A stretch of DNA of 52,143 nt from Alicyclobacillus sp. (GCF_023511815.1 NZ_JAIMAV010000012.1:1-52143), one strand, 5' to 3'; positions 18,923 through 28,179 are shown, numbered from the stretch's first letter. Numbers and translations: made by a program. The notes: generated by a model from the letters alone, not told the origin.

Positions 18923-19363
18923 GTGCTGACGCGGGAGCAGGTGTTTTTCGGGGTGCCGGCGGCATCGCAGCGGGATGCGGTGCGGTACCTGGTGGAACAG
19001 GCGCAGCGGCTCGGCAAGGTGACGGACGTGGAGGCGGTGGTCTCCGCGGTGCTGCGCCGTGAGGAGGAGGGGACGACCGGGTTTGGCAACGGGATCGCCA
19101 TCCCGCACGGCAAGTCCAACGGGGTGCGCGAACCGGCGCTTCTGTACGGACGCCTGGCGGAGCCGGTGGACTGGAAGGCGATGGACGGGGCGCCGGTGTC
19201 GGTGCTGTTTCTGATTCTGGTGCCGGAGGAGAGTCACCAGGAGCACCTGCAGATCCTGGCGAAGCTCGCGCGCAGGCTGATGCACGAGGAATTTGTGCAG
19301 CAGGTGAAGACCATCGCCGATGAGGCGGCGCTGGCGGAATTCGTCCAACGTGAGCTGGCCTGA
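18923..19363 (+). CDS. PTS sugar EIIA component, fructose type
   Basis: A stand-alone EIIA of 146 aa that takes phosphate from HPr and hands it to EIIB of FruA. The active-site His62 lies in Gly-Asn-Gly-Ile-Ala-Ile-Pro-His-Gly-Lys, the classic fructose/mannitol EIIA signature. GTG 18923 is chosen because GGAGG lies seven bases upstream. It is divergent from fruR-fruK-fruA and probably shares its operator. Most fructose systems fuse EIIA to EIIBC; here it is separate. Confidence 0.92.
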   Translation: MLTREQVFFGVPAASQRDAVRYLVEQAQRLGKVTDVEAVVSAVLRREEEGTTGFGNGIAIPHGKSNGVREPALLYGRLAEPVDWKAMDGAPVSVLFLILVPEESHQEHLQILAKLARRLMHEEFVQQVKTIADEAALAEFVQRELA

Positions 19364-19449
19364 TCCGCGCGGCTGCGAAGTTCACCGCCGGCGGCCAGCC
19401 GAAGCGGACTGTTTGCAACGCGAGCTGGCCTGATTCGCGCCATTCGCAG

Positions 19450-19477
19450 GGCGGCGTACCCGGTACGCCGCCTTTTT
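19450..19477. terminator. Bidirectional intrinsic terminator
   Basis: GGCGGCGTAC (19450-19459) and GTACGCCGCC (19463-19472) form a perfect 10-bp stem with a CCG loop, followed by TTTTT. It ends the EIIA transcript. On the other strand it directly follows the oxidoreductase gene, whose stop codon overlaps the T-run. Confidence 0.85.
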
Positions 19478-20693
19478 ACTTCATTTGATGGGTACAGGAC
19501 TCGGCCAGGCGCAGGTCCCGGATGGCGTCGTCCACCGTGACCAGCGGCCGGTGGGAGGGGTGGTGGATGGTGGCGGCGAGATCGAGGAAGCGGGCCTGGA
19601 TGAGGGCGGTGTACCACCCCTGTCGATCCCGCAGCGCCACGACCCGCCGCACCGGGACCCGTGCCTCCGCCGCGCCGAGTGCCGGTTCTGGTTGGTCCGA
19701 GGCCGCGCCGGCCTCCGCGAGGGCCTCGGCCAGGTCGCGGAAGCGGCTGAGGGCGTCGATGGCGGGGTGGACCGGGATGGCTTCGAGGAGACGGTCAACG
19801 GCTTCGGCCATCGACGCAGGCACCGCGCCTTCGACCTCCAGCCGTTCGGGCACCCAGCCTTCCACTCGGATGCGTCCGTACCGGCAGAGGATCTGCCAGC
19901 CGGTGTCCTCCGGCGTTTCGTGGGAGCGGACGAATCCGTGGTAGTGATGCACCGGGAGGCGGGTCGATCCCGCTTCGTGCACGACCGTCGCCCACACGCG
20001 GGGCGGGATAGACGCCCTGCCGAGGACATCCCAGGCGCCGCCGGCCTGCCAGGACACGGGCTCGCCGAACCAGCGCCGGCTGACCTCGAAGAAGTGCACC
20101 CCGTGTTCAATCAAAATCCCGCCGCTCTGCTCCGCATCCCAAAACCAGTGGCCGTCCTTTACGCGGTGGACCTGGTTGTGCATCGTGGCGGCGTCCGCCG
20201 GGCCGAGTGCCTCCGCGGCCAGCAGGGCCTGCACGGCCTGCACCAGGGGGCTGTGCGGCATGACCAGGTTCACGAGGAGTGCGATCCCGCGGCCGCGGGC
20301 GAGCGCCGCCAGCCGTTCCAGGTCGGCGGCGCGAAGGGCGCCCGGCTTCTCCAAGAGGACGTTCTTGCCGCTCGTGATGGCCGCCTCGGCGACGGTTGTG
20401 TGCAGATGCGGTGGCGTGACCACCAAGAGCGCATCGATGTCCGGCGCGATGGCCAGGTCCATGGCGTCCACGAAGAATCGGGGATCTGGGTCCGCTGCGG
20501 CCAATTCCGCGGGCCTGCGGGACTGCCAGGCCTGTCGGACGGCCTCCCGTTTGGCGGGCGTCCGCCCGGCGATGGCCGCGAGACGACAGACGGCGAGCGG
20601 GGCGAGGCTCTCGGCGAGGAAGGCGGCGAAGGCGCCCGCCCCGGCAATTCCGATGCGCAGAGGTTTCCCAATCTCCTTCGGCGCGTTTGACAT
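19476..20693 (-). CDS. Gfo/Idh/MocA-family oxidoreductase
   Basis: A predicted NAD(P)-dependent sugar or cyclitol dehydrogenase (405 aa). The N-terminal Rossmann motif Gly-Ile-Ala-Gly-Ala-Gly-Ala-Phe is near residue 15 and the family Glu-Lys-Pro motif is in Asn-Val-Leu-Leu-Glu-Lys-Pro-Gly near residue 100. The C-terminal half follows the usual GFO_IDH_MocA pattern; His-Gly-Val-His-Phe-Phe includes the region of the catalytic histidine. ATG 20693 has GGGAGGAG upstream. The substrate is unknown. It stands alone, divergent from the dioxygenase gene. Confidence 0.88.
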   Translation of the reverse strand: MSNAPKEIGKPLRIGIAGAGAFAAFLAESLAPLAVCRLAAIAGRTPAKREAVRQAWQSRRPAELAAADPDPRFFVDAMDLAIAPDIDALLVVTPPHLHTTVAEAAITSGKNVLLEKPGALRAADLERLAALARGRGIALLVNLVMPHSPLVQAVQALLAAEALGPADAATMHNQVHRVKDGHWFWDAEQSGGILIEHGVHFFEVSRRWFGEPVSWQAGGAWDVLGRASIPPRVWATVVHEAGSTRLPVHHYHGFVRSHETPEDTGWQILCRYGRIRVEGWVPERLEVEGAVPASMAEAVDRLLEAIPVHPAIDALSRFRDLAEALAEAGAASDQPEPALGAAEARVPVRRVVALRDRQGWYTALIQARFLDLAATIHHPSHRPLVTVDDAIRDLRLAESCTHQMK

Positions 20694-20801
20694 GGCGACT
20701 CCTCCCACGTCCATCGGCGGGATCGGCATCCGAGGCGCACCGGATCCCGCCGGCGATGCTTCGCCTTCATTATAATGGAAACCCGTTTGCCGAGGGCTTT
20801 C

Positions 20802-20831
20802 TTGACGCAGGATCCGGAGAGGGTGTACGAT
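20802..20831 (+). promoter_or_regulatory. Sigma-A-type promoter before the VOC dioxygenase
   Basis: TTGACG (20802-20807) and TACGAT (20826-20831) are spaced 18 bases apart, about 52 bases ahead of the gene. On the other strand a TATAAT near 20769-20774 could serve the divergent oxidoreductase. Confidence 0.6.
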
Positions 20832-20883
20832 GCGCACAGCATGGTGCTAACAAAAGTGAAGTCAATTACGATGAGGAAGGTGT

Positions 20884-21855
20884 TTGGCGTTGACCACCGG
20901 GCAGGGAGTTTTGGGCATCCATCACATCACCGCGATGGCGGGCGTGGCGCAGACGAACGTGGACTTCTACGCGGGGGTCCTCGGGTTGCGATTGGTCAAG
21001 AAGACGGTCAACTTCGATGCGCCGGATGTGTACCACTTCTACTACGGGGATGGGGTGGGTCGGCCGGGGACCCTGTTCACCACCTTCCCGTTTGGCGAGG
21101 GCCCCAGGGGCGGCACCGGCGCCGGGCAGGCGACCGTCGTGTCGTTCTCCGTCCGGCCGGATTCCGTGGGGTACTGGGTCGAGCGGCTGGGCAGGTTCGG
21201 GGTGCGGGTGAGCGGGCCGGAGGATCGGGACGGAGGCCGGCAGGTCCTGTCGTTTCGCGATCCCGACGGGATCGCCCTGGAATTGGTGGCGCACCCGGGC
21301 GCAGAGGCGCGGCCGGGGTGGCCGGAGGGGCCCGTCCCGGCGGAGCATTCGATCCGCGGGTTCCACGGGGTCACCGTCAAGGTCCGGGACATCGGGCCGA
21401 CGGCAGCCGTGTTGACCGAGCTTTTGGGGTTCCGCCTCGTGGGCCAGCGCGGGCCGCGGTACCGGTATGAGGTGGGCGAGGGCGGGGCGGGCCGGCGGAT
21501 CGACGTGATCGCCCAGGAGGGCGCGCCCTACGGGCGAAACAGCATCGGCACCGTGCATCACATCGCGTGGCGCGTGGCGGACGAGGGCGAGCTTCGGCGT
21601 TGGCGCACGCGGTTGATGAACGCGGGGCTGCGGGTGACGGATGTGATGGATCGCAACTACTTCAAATCTGTGTACTTCCGCGAGCCGGGCGGGGTCCTGT
21701 TTGAGTTGGCGACCGATCCGCCCGGGTTCCTCATCGACGAGCCGGAGGCGGCGCTCGGCACGTCGCTCAAGCTGCCCGATTGGCTGGAGCCGCGGCGGGC
21801 GCAGCTCGAAGCGGTGCTGCCGCCCGTGCGGGTGGGCGGCGGGGAAGGCGCGTGA
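20884..21855 (+). CDS. VOC-family ring-cleaving dioxygenase (MhqO-like)
   Basis: A protein of about 323 aa with two glyoxalase-fold (vicinal oxygen chelate) repeats. Metal-ligand positions are visible: Gly-Ile-His-His-Ile-Thr at the N-terminus, Thr-Val-His-His-Ile-Ala-Trp in the second repeat, and Leu-Phe-Glu-Leu-Ala-Thr-Asp-Pro-Pro-Gly near the end. The last segment is typical of the MhqO/MhqA group, which handles quinones and catechols. TTG 20884 and TTG 20890 both fit the GAGGAAGGTG site. The stop overlaps the start of the hydrolase gene, as in Bacillus mhqNOD. The regulator (MhqR-like) is not in the window. Confidence 0.85.
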   Translation: MALTTGQGVLGIHHITAMAGVAQTNVDFYAGVLGLRLVKKTVNFDAPDVYHFYYGDGVGRPGTLFTTFPFGEGPRGGTGAGQATVVSFSVRPDSVGYWVERLGRFGVRVSGPEDRDGGRQVLSFRDPDGIALELVAHPGAEARPGWPEGPVPAEHSIRGFHGVTVKVRDIGPTAAVLTELLGFRLVGQRGPRYRYEVGEGGAGRRIDVIAQEGAPYGRNSIGTVHHIAWRVADEGELRRWRTRLMNAGLRVTDVMDRNYFKSVYFREPGGVLFELATDPPGFLIDEPEAALGTSLKLPDWLEPRRAQLEAVLPPVRVGGGEGA

Positions 21856-22487
21856 TGGACATGGGGGCGGAACTGGACTTCATCCACCGATTCATCCCGT
21901 CGCCGGACGGAACGAACGAGACGACGCTCCTGCTGCTGCACGGGACGGGCGGGAACGAGGCCGACCTGCTTTCCCTCGGGCGGCAACTGGCGCCACGGGC
22001 GGCGCTGCTCGGCGTCCGGGGCAAGGTGTTGGAGAACGGAATGCCGCGCTTTTTCCGGCGGCTGGCGGAGGGCGTGTTCGACGAGGCGGACCTGGTGTTT
22101 CGGACGCATGAGCTGGCGCGCTTTGTCGAGTCGGCCGTGGAGGTATACGGATTGAACCCGGCGGGGCTGGTGGCGGTCGGGTATTCCAACGGCGCCAACA
22201 TCGCCGCCAGCACGCTGATGCTCGAGCCCGAGGTTTTGGCCGGGGCGGTGTTGTTTCGCGCGATGGTGCCGCTCGAGCCCGCGGAGTTGCCCGATCTCAC
22301 CGGCAAGCGGGTGCTGATGCTCTCGGGGCGCCACGATCCGATTGTGCCCGCGGCCCAGGCGGACAGGCTCGCCCAGATGCTGCGGGAGGCCGGGGCCGAC
22401 ATCACGCTGGCATGGCAGAACGCCGGGCACGGGCTGACGATGGCGGAGGTGGGCGCGGCCGAGGCGTGGCTGAAGGAAGCGCGGTGA
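21855..22487 (+). CDS. Carboxylesterase/phospholipase-family hydrolase (MhqD-like)
   Basis: An alpha/beta hydrolase of 210 aa. The oxyanion region is Leu-Leu-Leu-His-Gly-Thr-Gly-Gly-Asn-Glu, the nucleophile is Ser in Gly-Tyr-Ser-Asn-Gly-Ala, the acid is Asp in Gly-Arg-His-Asp-Pro-Ile, and the base is His in Asn-Ala-Gly-His-Gly-Leu. In Bacillus, MhqD is encoded with MhqO and induced by quinone-like stress; the exact substrate is unsettled. The ATG shares one base with the preceding stop. Confidence 0.87.
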   Translation: MDMGAELDFIHRFIPSPDGTNETTLLLLHGTGGNEADLLSLGRQLAPRAALLGVRGKVLENGMPRFFRRLAEGVFDEADLVFRTHELARFVESAVEVYGLNPAGLVAVGYSNGANIAASTLMLEPEVLAGAVLFRAMVPLEPAELPDLTGKRVLMLSGRHDPIVPAAQADRLAQMLREAGADITLAWQNAGHGLTMAEVGAAEAWLKEAR

Positions 22488-22653
22488 GGCGCGGGCACGG
22501 CGCGGGTGCCGCCCGGACCCCGCACGAATACCGCGCGGATGCACGCGCACTCGGCATCCGGCGAATGGGCCCTCGCGCCCTGGGGAATCGTATGGACGGC
22601 GTTTTGGTTGATCCGGATCCTGCGATTTCTCACGGGGAGGCGGGGGCTTCGTC

Positions 22654-23580
22654 ATGCTCGTGGATCAGACGGCGACGGTTCCTGAGGCGGCGGCCGCGGA
22701 GGGGGCCGTCGGCGAGACCCGTGTCCGGGATTTCGACGGCTGGGCGGAGGGGGCGCGCCTGCCGGCGGGCGACGTGCATCTTTTCTTTCGCTTTCTGCTC
22801 CCGCCCGTGCAGCGGGTGGTGCTCGTCCTGTTGCACGGGGCGGGCCAGCACTCGGGCCAGTTCTCGGAGTTCGCGCGGGCGTGCGCGGCGGCGGGCCTCG
22901 GGGTGTACGCGCTCGATCTCCGCGGCTTCGGCCTCTCCACCGGCCGCCGCGGCCACGTCGACTGCTTTCGACAGTATCTGTCCGACGTGGACCGGTTGGT
23001 GGACTGGATTCGCCGGGCCCACGGCCATCTCCCGGTGTACCTGGTGGGGCACAGCCTGGGCGGGACCATCGCGATCCGGTACGCGCAGGAGTACCCGGGA
23101 CGCGTCGACGGCGCGGTGCTCTCCGCGCCCGCCCTGCGTGTGCGCGTGCGGATTCCGCGCGCGATGCGGCACATGGCCGACGCCCTCTCGCGGTGGGCGC
23201 CCGGCTTTGGCCTGCAGCCGCACACCTGGCCGCGCCTCATCCGCCTCGTTCCCGATCTGGCCCGGTGCCTCCCGGGCTTCGCGGAACTGGCCGATCCGCT
23301 CTGCACCGTCGAATACACGGCCCGTTGGGTCGTCGAACTGTTGCGCAACGGCGCGCACGCCTTCGAGCGCGCCGTGGATTTTCGCCTCCCCGCCCTGTTC
23401 TTGTGCGGTGAGGACGATCCGCTGATTGACCCAAACGCCGTCCGCGACTTTTTCGACGCCCTCCCGGTGCGCGACAAGCGCTTCGAGTCGTTCACCGGCG
23501 TCGGCCACCGGTTGCTCAACGGCGACCAGCGGCGGCGCGTGATGGACCGCACCATCGCCTGGTTGATCGACCGGGCGTAG
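22654..23580 (+). CDS. Alpha/beta hydrolase, monoacylglycerol lipase-like
   Basis: A hydrolase of 308 aa with the lysophospholipase/MGL pattern: Leu-Leu-His-Gly-Ala-Gly-Gln-His near residue 64, the nucleophile elbow Gly-His-Ser-Leu-Gly-Gly, the acid in Cys-Gly-Glu-Asp-Asp-Pro-Leu, and the base in Gly-Val-Gly-His-Arg-Leu. It probably hydrolyses monoacylglycerols or related esters in the cytoplasm. ATG 22654 lies behind GGGGAGGCGGGGG. It follows mhqD in the same direction after 166 bases without a clear promoter, so cotranscription is possible. Confidence 0.85.
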   Translation: MLVDQTATVPEAAAAEGAVGETRVRDFDGWAEGARLPAGDVHLFFRFLLPPVQRVVLVLLHGAGQHSGQFSEFARACAAAGLGVYALDLRGFGLSTGRRGHVDCFRQYLSDVDRLVDWIRRAHGHLPVYLVGHSLGGTIAIRYAQEYPGRVDGAVLSAPALRVRVRIPRAMRHMADALSRWAPGFGLQPHTWPRLIRLVPDLARCLPGFAELADPLCTVEYTARWVVELLRNGAHAFERAVDFRLPALFLCGEDDPLIDPNAVRDFFDALPVRDKRFESFTGVGHRLLNGDQRRRVMDRTIAWLIDRA

Positions 23581-23885
23581 GAAGGGCGGGGACCGGCGCG
23601 GCGGCGGCCCACGAGATGGAGGTGGCTCACGCGGAGGCGGTGGCCCACGCGAAGGTGGTTCGGCCTGCGGCGCGGCGGTGTCAGGCGCCGGCCTGCGGCG
23701 CGGCGGCCGGAATCGTCAGTCGGAGGCGTCGGTCGGGACCGGCCCCCCCTGGGGCGCCCCGGTGTGTTATCCTTGTGGACGAGCGGATGTCATCGCGGGA
23801 ATCGAGACCCGGGAGGGGACCGTCGCATCTGGCCACGCGGTCCCCTTCCGCGCTCCCCAGCATCCACGGGAAAGGAGGTGGGCGC
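23581..23885 (+). other. Gap before thyA
   Basis: No gene visible. It contains two copies of GGCCTGCGGCGCGGCGG (near 23664 and 23692) and imperfect GTGGCCCACGCG repeats. An AAAGGAGGTGGGCGC ribosome binding site sits at the right end. I see no convincing terminator or promoter. Confidence 0.5.
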
Positions 23886-24680
23886 ATGCGCCAGTACCAT
23901 GAGCTGTGCGAGCGGATCCTGCGCGAGGGCGTGCGCAAAGAGGACCGGACGGGGGTGGGCACCCTCTCGGTATTCGGCCACCAGATGCGGTTCAATCTGC
24001 AGGAGGGCTTCCCTCTTTTGACCACCAAGCGGTTGCACGTGAAATCCATCGTCCATGAGCTTTTGTGGTTCCTGCGCGGGGATACCAACGTTCGCTATCT
24101 GCGGGAACACGGCGTGACGATATGGGACGAGTGGGCGCGGGAGGATGGCGATCTCGGACCCATCTACGGCAAGCAGTGGCGCTCGTTCACGGGGGCGAAC
24201 GGGAAGACCGTGGACCAGATTCAGTGGGTGATTGACGAGATCCGGCGCAATCCCAACTCGCGGCGCCTGGTGGTCAGCGCCTGGAACCCGCCGGAGCTGG
24301 ACGAGATGGCGTTGCCGCCGTGCCACGTGCTGTTCCAGTTCTACGTGGCGAACGGCCAATTGTCGTGTCAACTGTACCAGCGCAGCGCGGACACGTTCCT
24401 CGGGGTGCCCTTCAACATCGCGAGCTACGCCTTGCTGACGCACATGGTCGCGCACGTCACGGGGCTTGCGGTGGGCGAGTTCATCCACACGCTGGGCGAC
24501 GCCCACCTGTACCTCAACCATTTGGAGCAGGTGAGGCTGCTGCTGAGCCGCGAACCGTATCCGTTGCCCAGATTGCGGTTGAACCCGGCGGTGAAGTCCA
24601 TCTTCGATTTTCGTTACGAGGACATCGAGATCATCGGGTATCAGGCGCACCCGCCGATCCGGGCGGAGGTGGCGGTGTGA
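23886..24680 (+). CDS. thyA: Thymidylate synthase ThyA
   Basis: Classical folate-dependent thymidylate synthase (264 aa, the same length as E. coli ThyA), making dTMP from dUMP with methylene-tetrahydrofolate. Catalytic Cys146 lies in [10 protein letters not shown], and Asp/Asn of the Asn-Ile-Ala-Ser-Tyr-Ala-Leu-Leu-Thr region are conserved. ATG 23886 has AAAGGAGGTG upstream. The stop overlaps the GTG of dfrA, the usual thyA-dfrA pairing, in which DHFR regenerates the folate oxidised by ThyA. Confidence 0.97.
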   Translation: MRQYHELCERILREGVRKEDRTGVGTLSVFGHQMRFNLQEGFPLLTTKRLHVKSIVHELLWFLRGDTNVRYLREHGVTIWDEWAREDGDLGPIYGKQWRSFTGANGKTVDQIQWVIDEIRRNPNSRRLVVSAWNPPELDEMALPPCHVLFQFYVANGQLSCQLYQRSADTFLGVPFNIASYALLTHMVAHVTGLAVGEFIHTLGDAHLYLNHLEQVRLLLSREPYPLPRLRLNPAVKSIFDFRYEDIEIIGYQAHPPIRAEVAV

Positions 24681-25363
24681 GCGGGATCGACCGGCATATC
24701 GGCGCGGCCCGCTCCGCCGGACGGGACAGGGAGGCCGCGGAATCGCGGGATGAGCGGATGCAGGCCCGCGATGCGGGGGCACGTCAGCGCGATGCCGGCG
24801 CGGACGCCTGCGGCGAGCCATCGGGCGCCCCCCGGCCCTGCCTCAGCCTCTTGGTGGCGTGCGCGCGGGGCGGCGTGATCGGCAAGGACGGCCGGCTCCC
24901 GTGGCACCTGCCGGCGGACCTGCGCCATTTCAAACGGCTGACCCTGGGTCACACGGTGGCGATGGGCCGGCGGACGTACGATTCCATCGGGCGGCCTCTG
25001 CCGGGGCGGCGAAACGTGGTGCTCTCGCGGGATCCGGCGTTTCACCCGGACGGGGTCGAGGTGGTGCGCACCGTCGAGGCGTTGGAGCGGACGCTGGGGC
25101 TTGAGGGGCGGTCGGGTGAGAGCGGATCGCCAACGGACGGCGAGGTCTTTATCATCGGCGGCGAGCAGCTGTTCCGGATATTTTTGCCTCGGGCGGACCG
25201 GTTGTATATCACCGAGATCGATCTCGACGTCACCGGCGACACCTTCTTCCCGGCCTGGGACCCATCGGCGTTTCGGCTGGTGGAGGCCCGCGAGGGCGTG
25301 GTGGACGAGCGAAACCCGTACCCACATCGGTTTTTGGTCTATGAGCGTATCGCGCGGGGGTGA
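24677..25363 (+). CDS. dfrA: Dihydrofolate reductase with N-terminal extension
   Basis: The DHFR core begins near residue 55 (Leu-Ser-Leu-Leu-Val-Ala) and shows [14 protein letters not shown], with the catalytic acidic residue, and [10 protein letters not shown] for NADPH binding. GTG 24677 overlaps the thyA stop (GTGA), giving 228 aa, against about 160-170 usual. The first 54 residues are Arg/Ala/Asp-rich and of no known fold. A Met at 24758 would remove 27 of them. Coupling with thyA supports the long form; which start is used is open. Confidence 0.9.
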   Translation: MSGIDRHIGAARSAGRDREAAESRDERMQARDAGARQRDAGADACGEPSGAPRPCLSLLVACARGGVIGKDGRLPWHLPADLRHFKRLTLGHTVAMGRRTYDSIGRPLPGRRNVVLSRDPAFHPDGVEVVRTVEALERTLGLEGRSGESGSPTDGEVFIIGGEQLFRIFLPRADRLYITEIDLDVTGDTFFPAWDPSAFRLVEAREGVVDERNPYPHRFLVYERIARG

Positions 25364-25428
25364 GGCGAATCAACCAGATTTCGGCTTTCCACTCTCCCGT
25401 TTGGCCTGCGCGACGTCTGCTCGTCCAC

Positions 25429-25434
25429 TATAAT
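25429..25434 (+). promoter_or_regulatory. -10 box before the LytTR gene
   Basis: A perfect TATAAT at 25429-25434 with only a weak -35 upstream. Transcription would begin near 25441, so an ATG at 25443 would be leaderless, while ATG 25470 would have a G-rich ribosome binding site. This favours 25470 as the start. Confidence 0.5.
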
Positions 25435-25469
25435 CGTGGTGGATGGACTTTTGTGTGGGGGCGATCGCG

Positions 25470-26129
25470 ATGCAGGACCTGCCCGTCCTCTCGGAAATTG
25501 AACAGGTGCTTGCGGAATGGATCCCGCCGGCCGCCTCGGTCGCTCTGGCGGTGGACGAGCAGTACGTCCGGTACAAGCCCGGCGAGTGGGATATCCGGTT
25601 GCGGCCCGGAGATCGGGTGCGGGATGGCAGCGTCGCCGCGCGTGTGCTCCAGCTCGGGCGCCGCATTGAGACCGACGTGGACGAGCGGGTGTACGGCCTG
25701 CCGTACCACGGCAAGGGATATCCGCTGCACGCCCCGGAAGGGCGGCGGGCGGCGCTGGTCGTCATCCTGCCGCAGCAGTATCCGCGGCTTGCGCAAAGGC
25801 GCGTGATCGTCGGGCGGGACGGCGATGTGTGGCACCCCATACCGGTGGAGGACATCGCCTGGTTTGAGAGCTACGACAAACGCACCTGGTTGCACAGCCG
25901 GCAGGGCCGGTTCACGACGGTGTTCACGCTGACGGCGCTCGAGGCGGAGCTGCCGGAGGGGATGTTCCTGCGCATTCACCGGTCGTTTTTGGTCAACATC
26001 CACTGGATTCACCGCATCACGCGCGATCTGCACGGGGCCCTCTGGATGGAGACGCGCGATCCGCTGGCGCAACGCCTCCCGGTTGCCCACGGCTGCACCC
26101 GCCGCGTCCGCGAGGTGCTCGGGTTCTAG
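25470..26129 (+). CDS. LytTR-domain regulator with N-terminal PAS-like sensor
   Basis: A protein of 219 aa. The C-terminal half is a LytTR DNA-binding domain (Ile-Pro-Val-Glu-Asp-Ile-Ala-Trp-Phe-Glu-Ser, then Phe-Leu-Arg-Ile-His-Arg-Ser-Phe-Leu-Val-Asn). The N-terminal 100 residues resemble a small PAS-like domain and contain two histidines (Tyr-His-Gly-Lys-Gly-Tyr-Pro-Leu-His). There is no response-regulator receiver domain. PAS plus LytTR is the layout of the haem-based CO sensor RcoM, but haem binding here is only a guess. ATG 25443 in frame is an alternative start. It precedes the CoA-transferase gene. Confidence 0.8.
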   Translation: MQDLPVLSEIEQVLAEWIPPAASVALAVDEQYVRYKPGEWDIRLRPGDRVRDGSVAARVLQLGRRIETDVDERVYGLPYHGKGYPLHAPEGRRAALVVILPQQYPRLAQRRVIVGRDGDVWHPIPVEDIAWFESYDKRTWLHSRQGRFTTVFTLTALEAELPEGMFLRIHRSFLVNIHWIHRITRDLHGALWMETRDPLAQRLPVAHGCTRRVREVLGF

Positions 26130-26225
26130 CCACGCACCTGAGTTGCGCGGCGGCCGCTTGCGCGACCACACGCGATGTGACTGCGAGGCTCGGGTTCTAG
26201 CCACGCACCTGAGTTGCGCGGCGGC
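26117..26225 (+). repeat. 38-bp direct repeat spanning the LytTR stop codon
   Basis: The same 38 bases occur at 26117-26154 and 26188-26225, 71 bases apart. The first copy contains the last codons and TAG stop of the LytTR gene. The second lies wholly in the intergenic region, so the 3' end of the gene was duplicated. Confidence 0.85.
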
Positions 26226-26664
26226 GGCCAACAGGCTGATCGGGCCCGGCCACCTCACACCATCGGAACGATTCCCTTCCGCGCGCCTTTCTCCATCCCT
26301 GCATGCTTTTCTCCTCCTCCAGATTCGTCTTCTCCTTCGTGTGTCGGCCGTGGGTCGCACGGCCTTCACGCACCATCGCCGTTCTCAGGGGAACCGCACC
26401 GTCCCCGTGTCACTCCGTTCATCCGCTCATATGGCGGTTCATCGCGCAATGCGGCGTTCTGTCCAAAATCGAGGACAAACCCGGGGCCCACGCCGTACGA
26501 TGACTCCATCGGGCGTATGCGCTTACAGCCTGAGCGCCATGCCTTGGCGTGGCGCCCATCCACCTGCCCGGCGGGCGGCCGTCCGCCGGGCGCACCCCCT
26601 GATGGACAGACAACAAGCCATTCACGATACAGCTTTGCCATCGTATCCAAGAGGAGGAATCGCC
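26226..26664 (+). other. Long leader or intergenic region before the CoA-transferase
   Basis: About 440 bases without a credible gene. It has hairpins GGCCGTG/CACGGCC (near 26348-26366) and GCCCGGCGG/CCGCCGGGC (near 26567-26592), with a pyrimidine-rich stretch at 26260-26340. A GAGGAGGAAT ribosome binding site is at the end. It may be an untranslated leader; I recognise no riboswitch. Confidence 0.45.
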
Positions 26665-28179
26665 ATGCTGGAGGAACGGATTCGAAACGCGGCGGTGCGC
26701 GCGCGGGTGACGGACGCGGACGAGGTGCAGGCCTGGATCCGGGACGGCATGACCGTGGGCGTCAGCGGGTTCACCAAATCGGGCGACGCGAAGGCGGTGT
26801 TGAAAGCGCTCGTGCGGCGTGTGGAGCGGACGGGCGAGCGGCTGCGGATCCGGCTGTTGTCGGGCGCCTCGCTGGGCGAGGTGGACGGCCTCCTGGCGGC
26901 GCACGATCTCGTCGATCTCCGCTCCCCCTACCAAGGGGACGCGACCCTGCGCCGGATCATCAACGGCGGCGAGGTGGGCTACATCGATCAGCACCTCAGC
27001 GAGATGGCCGAGTGGGTGCGGGCCGGTTGGTGGGGCGAGATCGATCTCGCCATCATCGAAGCGGCCGCCATCACGGAGGACGGGGGCATCATCCCGACGA
27101 CCTCCGTGGGCAACAGCCCGGTGTTCGTCGAGCGGGCCAAGCGCGTGATTGTCGAGATCAACCCCGACATTCCGGCCGAGTTCGAGGGGCTTCACGACAT
27201 CTACCTGCCGGAGCAACGGCCGAACCGGGGCCCGATTCCGTTGGTCGACGTCGGCGATCGCATCGGCACACCGTACATCCCCTGTCCGCCGGAGAAGATT
27301 GCGGCGGTTGTCGTCTCTCAGGAGCGCGACACGCCGTCGAACCTCACCCGGCCCGACGAGGAGACGGAGCAAATGGCCGGGTACATCCTCGAGTTCCTGC
27401 AGCACGAGGTGCGCCGCGGCCGCTTGCCCGCGGGATTTGGACCGCTGCAGAGCGGCGTGGGGTCCGTGGCCAACGCGGTGCTGGCGGGGCTGAAGTCGGC
27501 CCCGGTGCGCGACCTGGAGGTGTACACGGAGGTCATGCAGGACGCGGTGTTCGAGCTGCTGGATGCCGGCGTCGTGCGGGCCGCCTCGTCCTGCTCCTTC
27601 ACGCTGTCCGAGTCGATGCGCCAACACGTGCTCGCGAATTTCCGGGACTACAAGGACAGGGTGGTGCTGCGGCCGCAGGAGATCTCGAACCACCCGGAGG
27701 TGGTGCGGCGGCTCGGCGTGATCGCCATCAACGCGGCGCTCGAGGTGGACGTGTACGGCAACGTCAACTCGACGCACGTCCAGGGCACGCACATGATGAA
27801 CGGGCTCGGCGGGTCGGGCGACTTCGCGCGCCAGGCGGCGCTGTCCATCTTTGTCACCAAGTCGATCGCGAAGGAAGGCCGCATCTCCTGTGTGGTCCCG
27901 TTCGTCGCCCACGTGGATCACACGGAGCACGATGTCGACGTCCTGGTGACGGAGCGCGGCCTGGTGGACCTGCGCGGGCTGCCGCCGCGGGCGCGCGCGA
28001 AGGCCATCGTGGATCACCTGGCCCATCCGGACTACCGCGACGCCCTCCGCGATTACGTCCGCCGTGCCAGCGCGCGCGGGGGCAACACCCCGCACCTGTT
28101 GGAGGAGGCGTTCGGTTGGCACGTCCGCTACCGGGAGACGGGGGACATGCGCCCGCGCGTGGCGATGCTGGCGGACTGA
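26665..28179 (+). CDS. Acetyl-CoA hydrolase/transferase-family CoA-transferase
   Basis: A class I CoA-transferase of 504 aa, of the succinyl-CoA:acetate transferase / acetyl-CoA hydrolase family. Two halves are visible, with Val-Gly-Val-Ser-Gly-Phe-Thr near residue 30 and the C-terminal Gly-Gly-Ser-Gly-Asp-Phe-Ala-Arg-Gln-Ala segment. Glu in Val-Tyr-Thr-Glu-Val-Met-Gln-Asp is the likely covalent CoA carrier, by comparison with the family. It would exchange CoA between acetate and succinate (or a similar acid). ATG 26665 behind GAGGAGGAAT. Length normal. Confidence 0.9.
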   Translation: MLEERIRNAAVRARVTDADEVQAWIRDGMTVGVSGFTKSGDAKAVLKALVRRVERTGERLRIRLLSGASLGEVDGLLAAHDLVDLRSPYQGDATLRRIINGGEVGYIDQHLSEMAEWVRAGWWGEIDLAIIEAAAITEDGGIIPTTSVGNSPVFVERAKRVIVEINPDIPAEFEGLHDIYLPEQRPNRGPIPLVDVGDRIGTPYIPCPPEKIAAVVVSQERDTPSNLTRPDEETEQMAGYILEFLQHEVRRGRLPAGFGPLQSGVGSVANAVLAGLKSAPVRDLEVYTEVMQDAVFELLDAGVVRAASSCSFTLSESMRQHVLANFRDYKDRVVLRPQEISNHPEVVRRLGVIAINAALEVDVYGNVNSTHVQGTHMMNGLGGSGDFARQAALSIFVTKSIAKEGRISCVVPFVAHVDHTEHDVDVLVTERGLVDLRGLPPRARAKAIVDHLAHPDYRDALRDYVRRASARGGNTPHLLEEAFGWHVRYRETGDMRPRVAMLAD

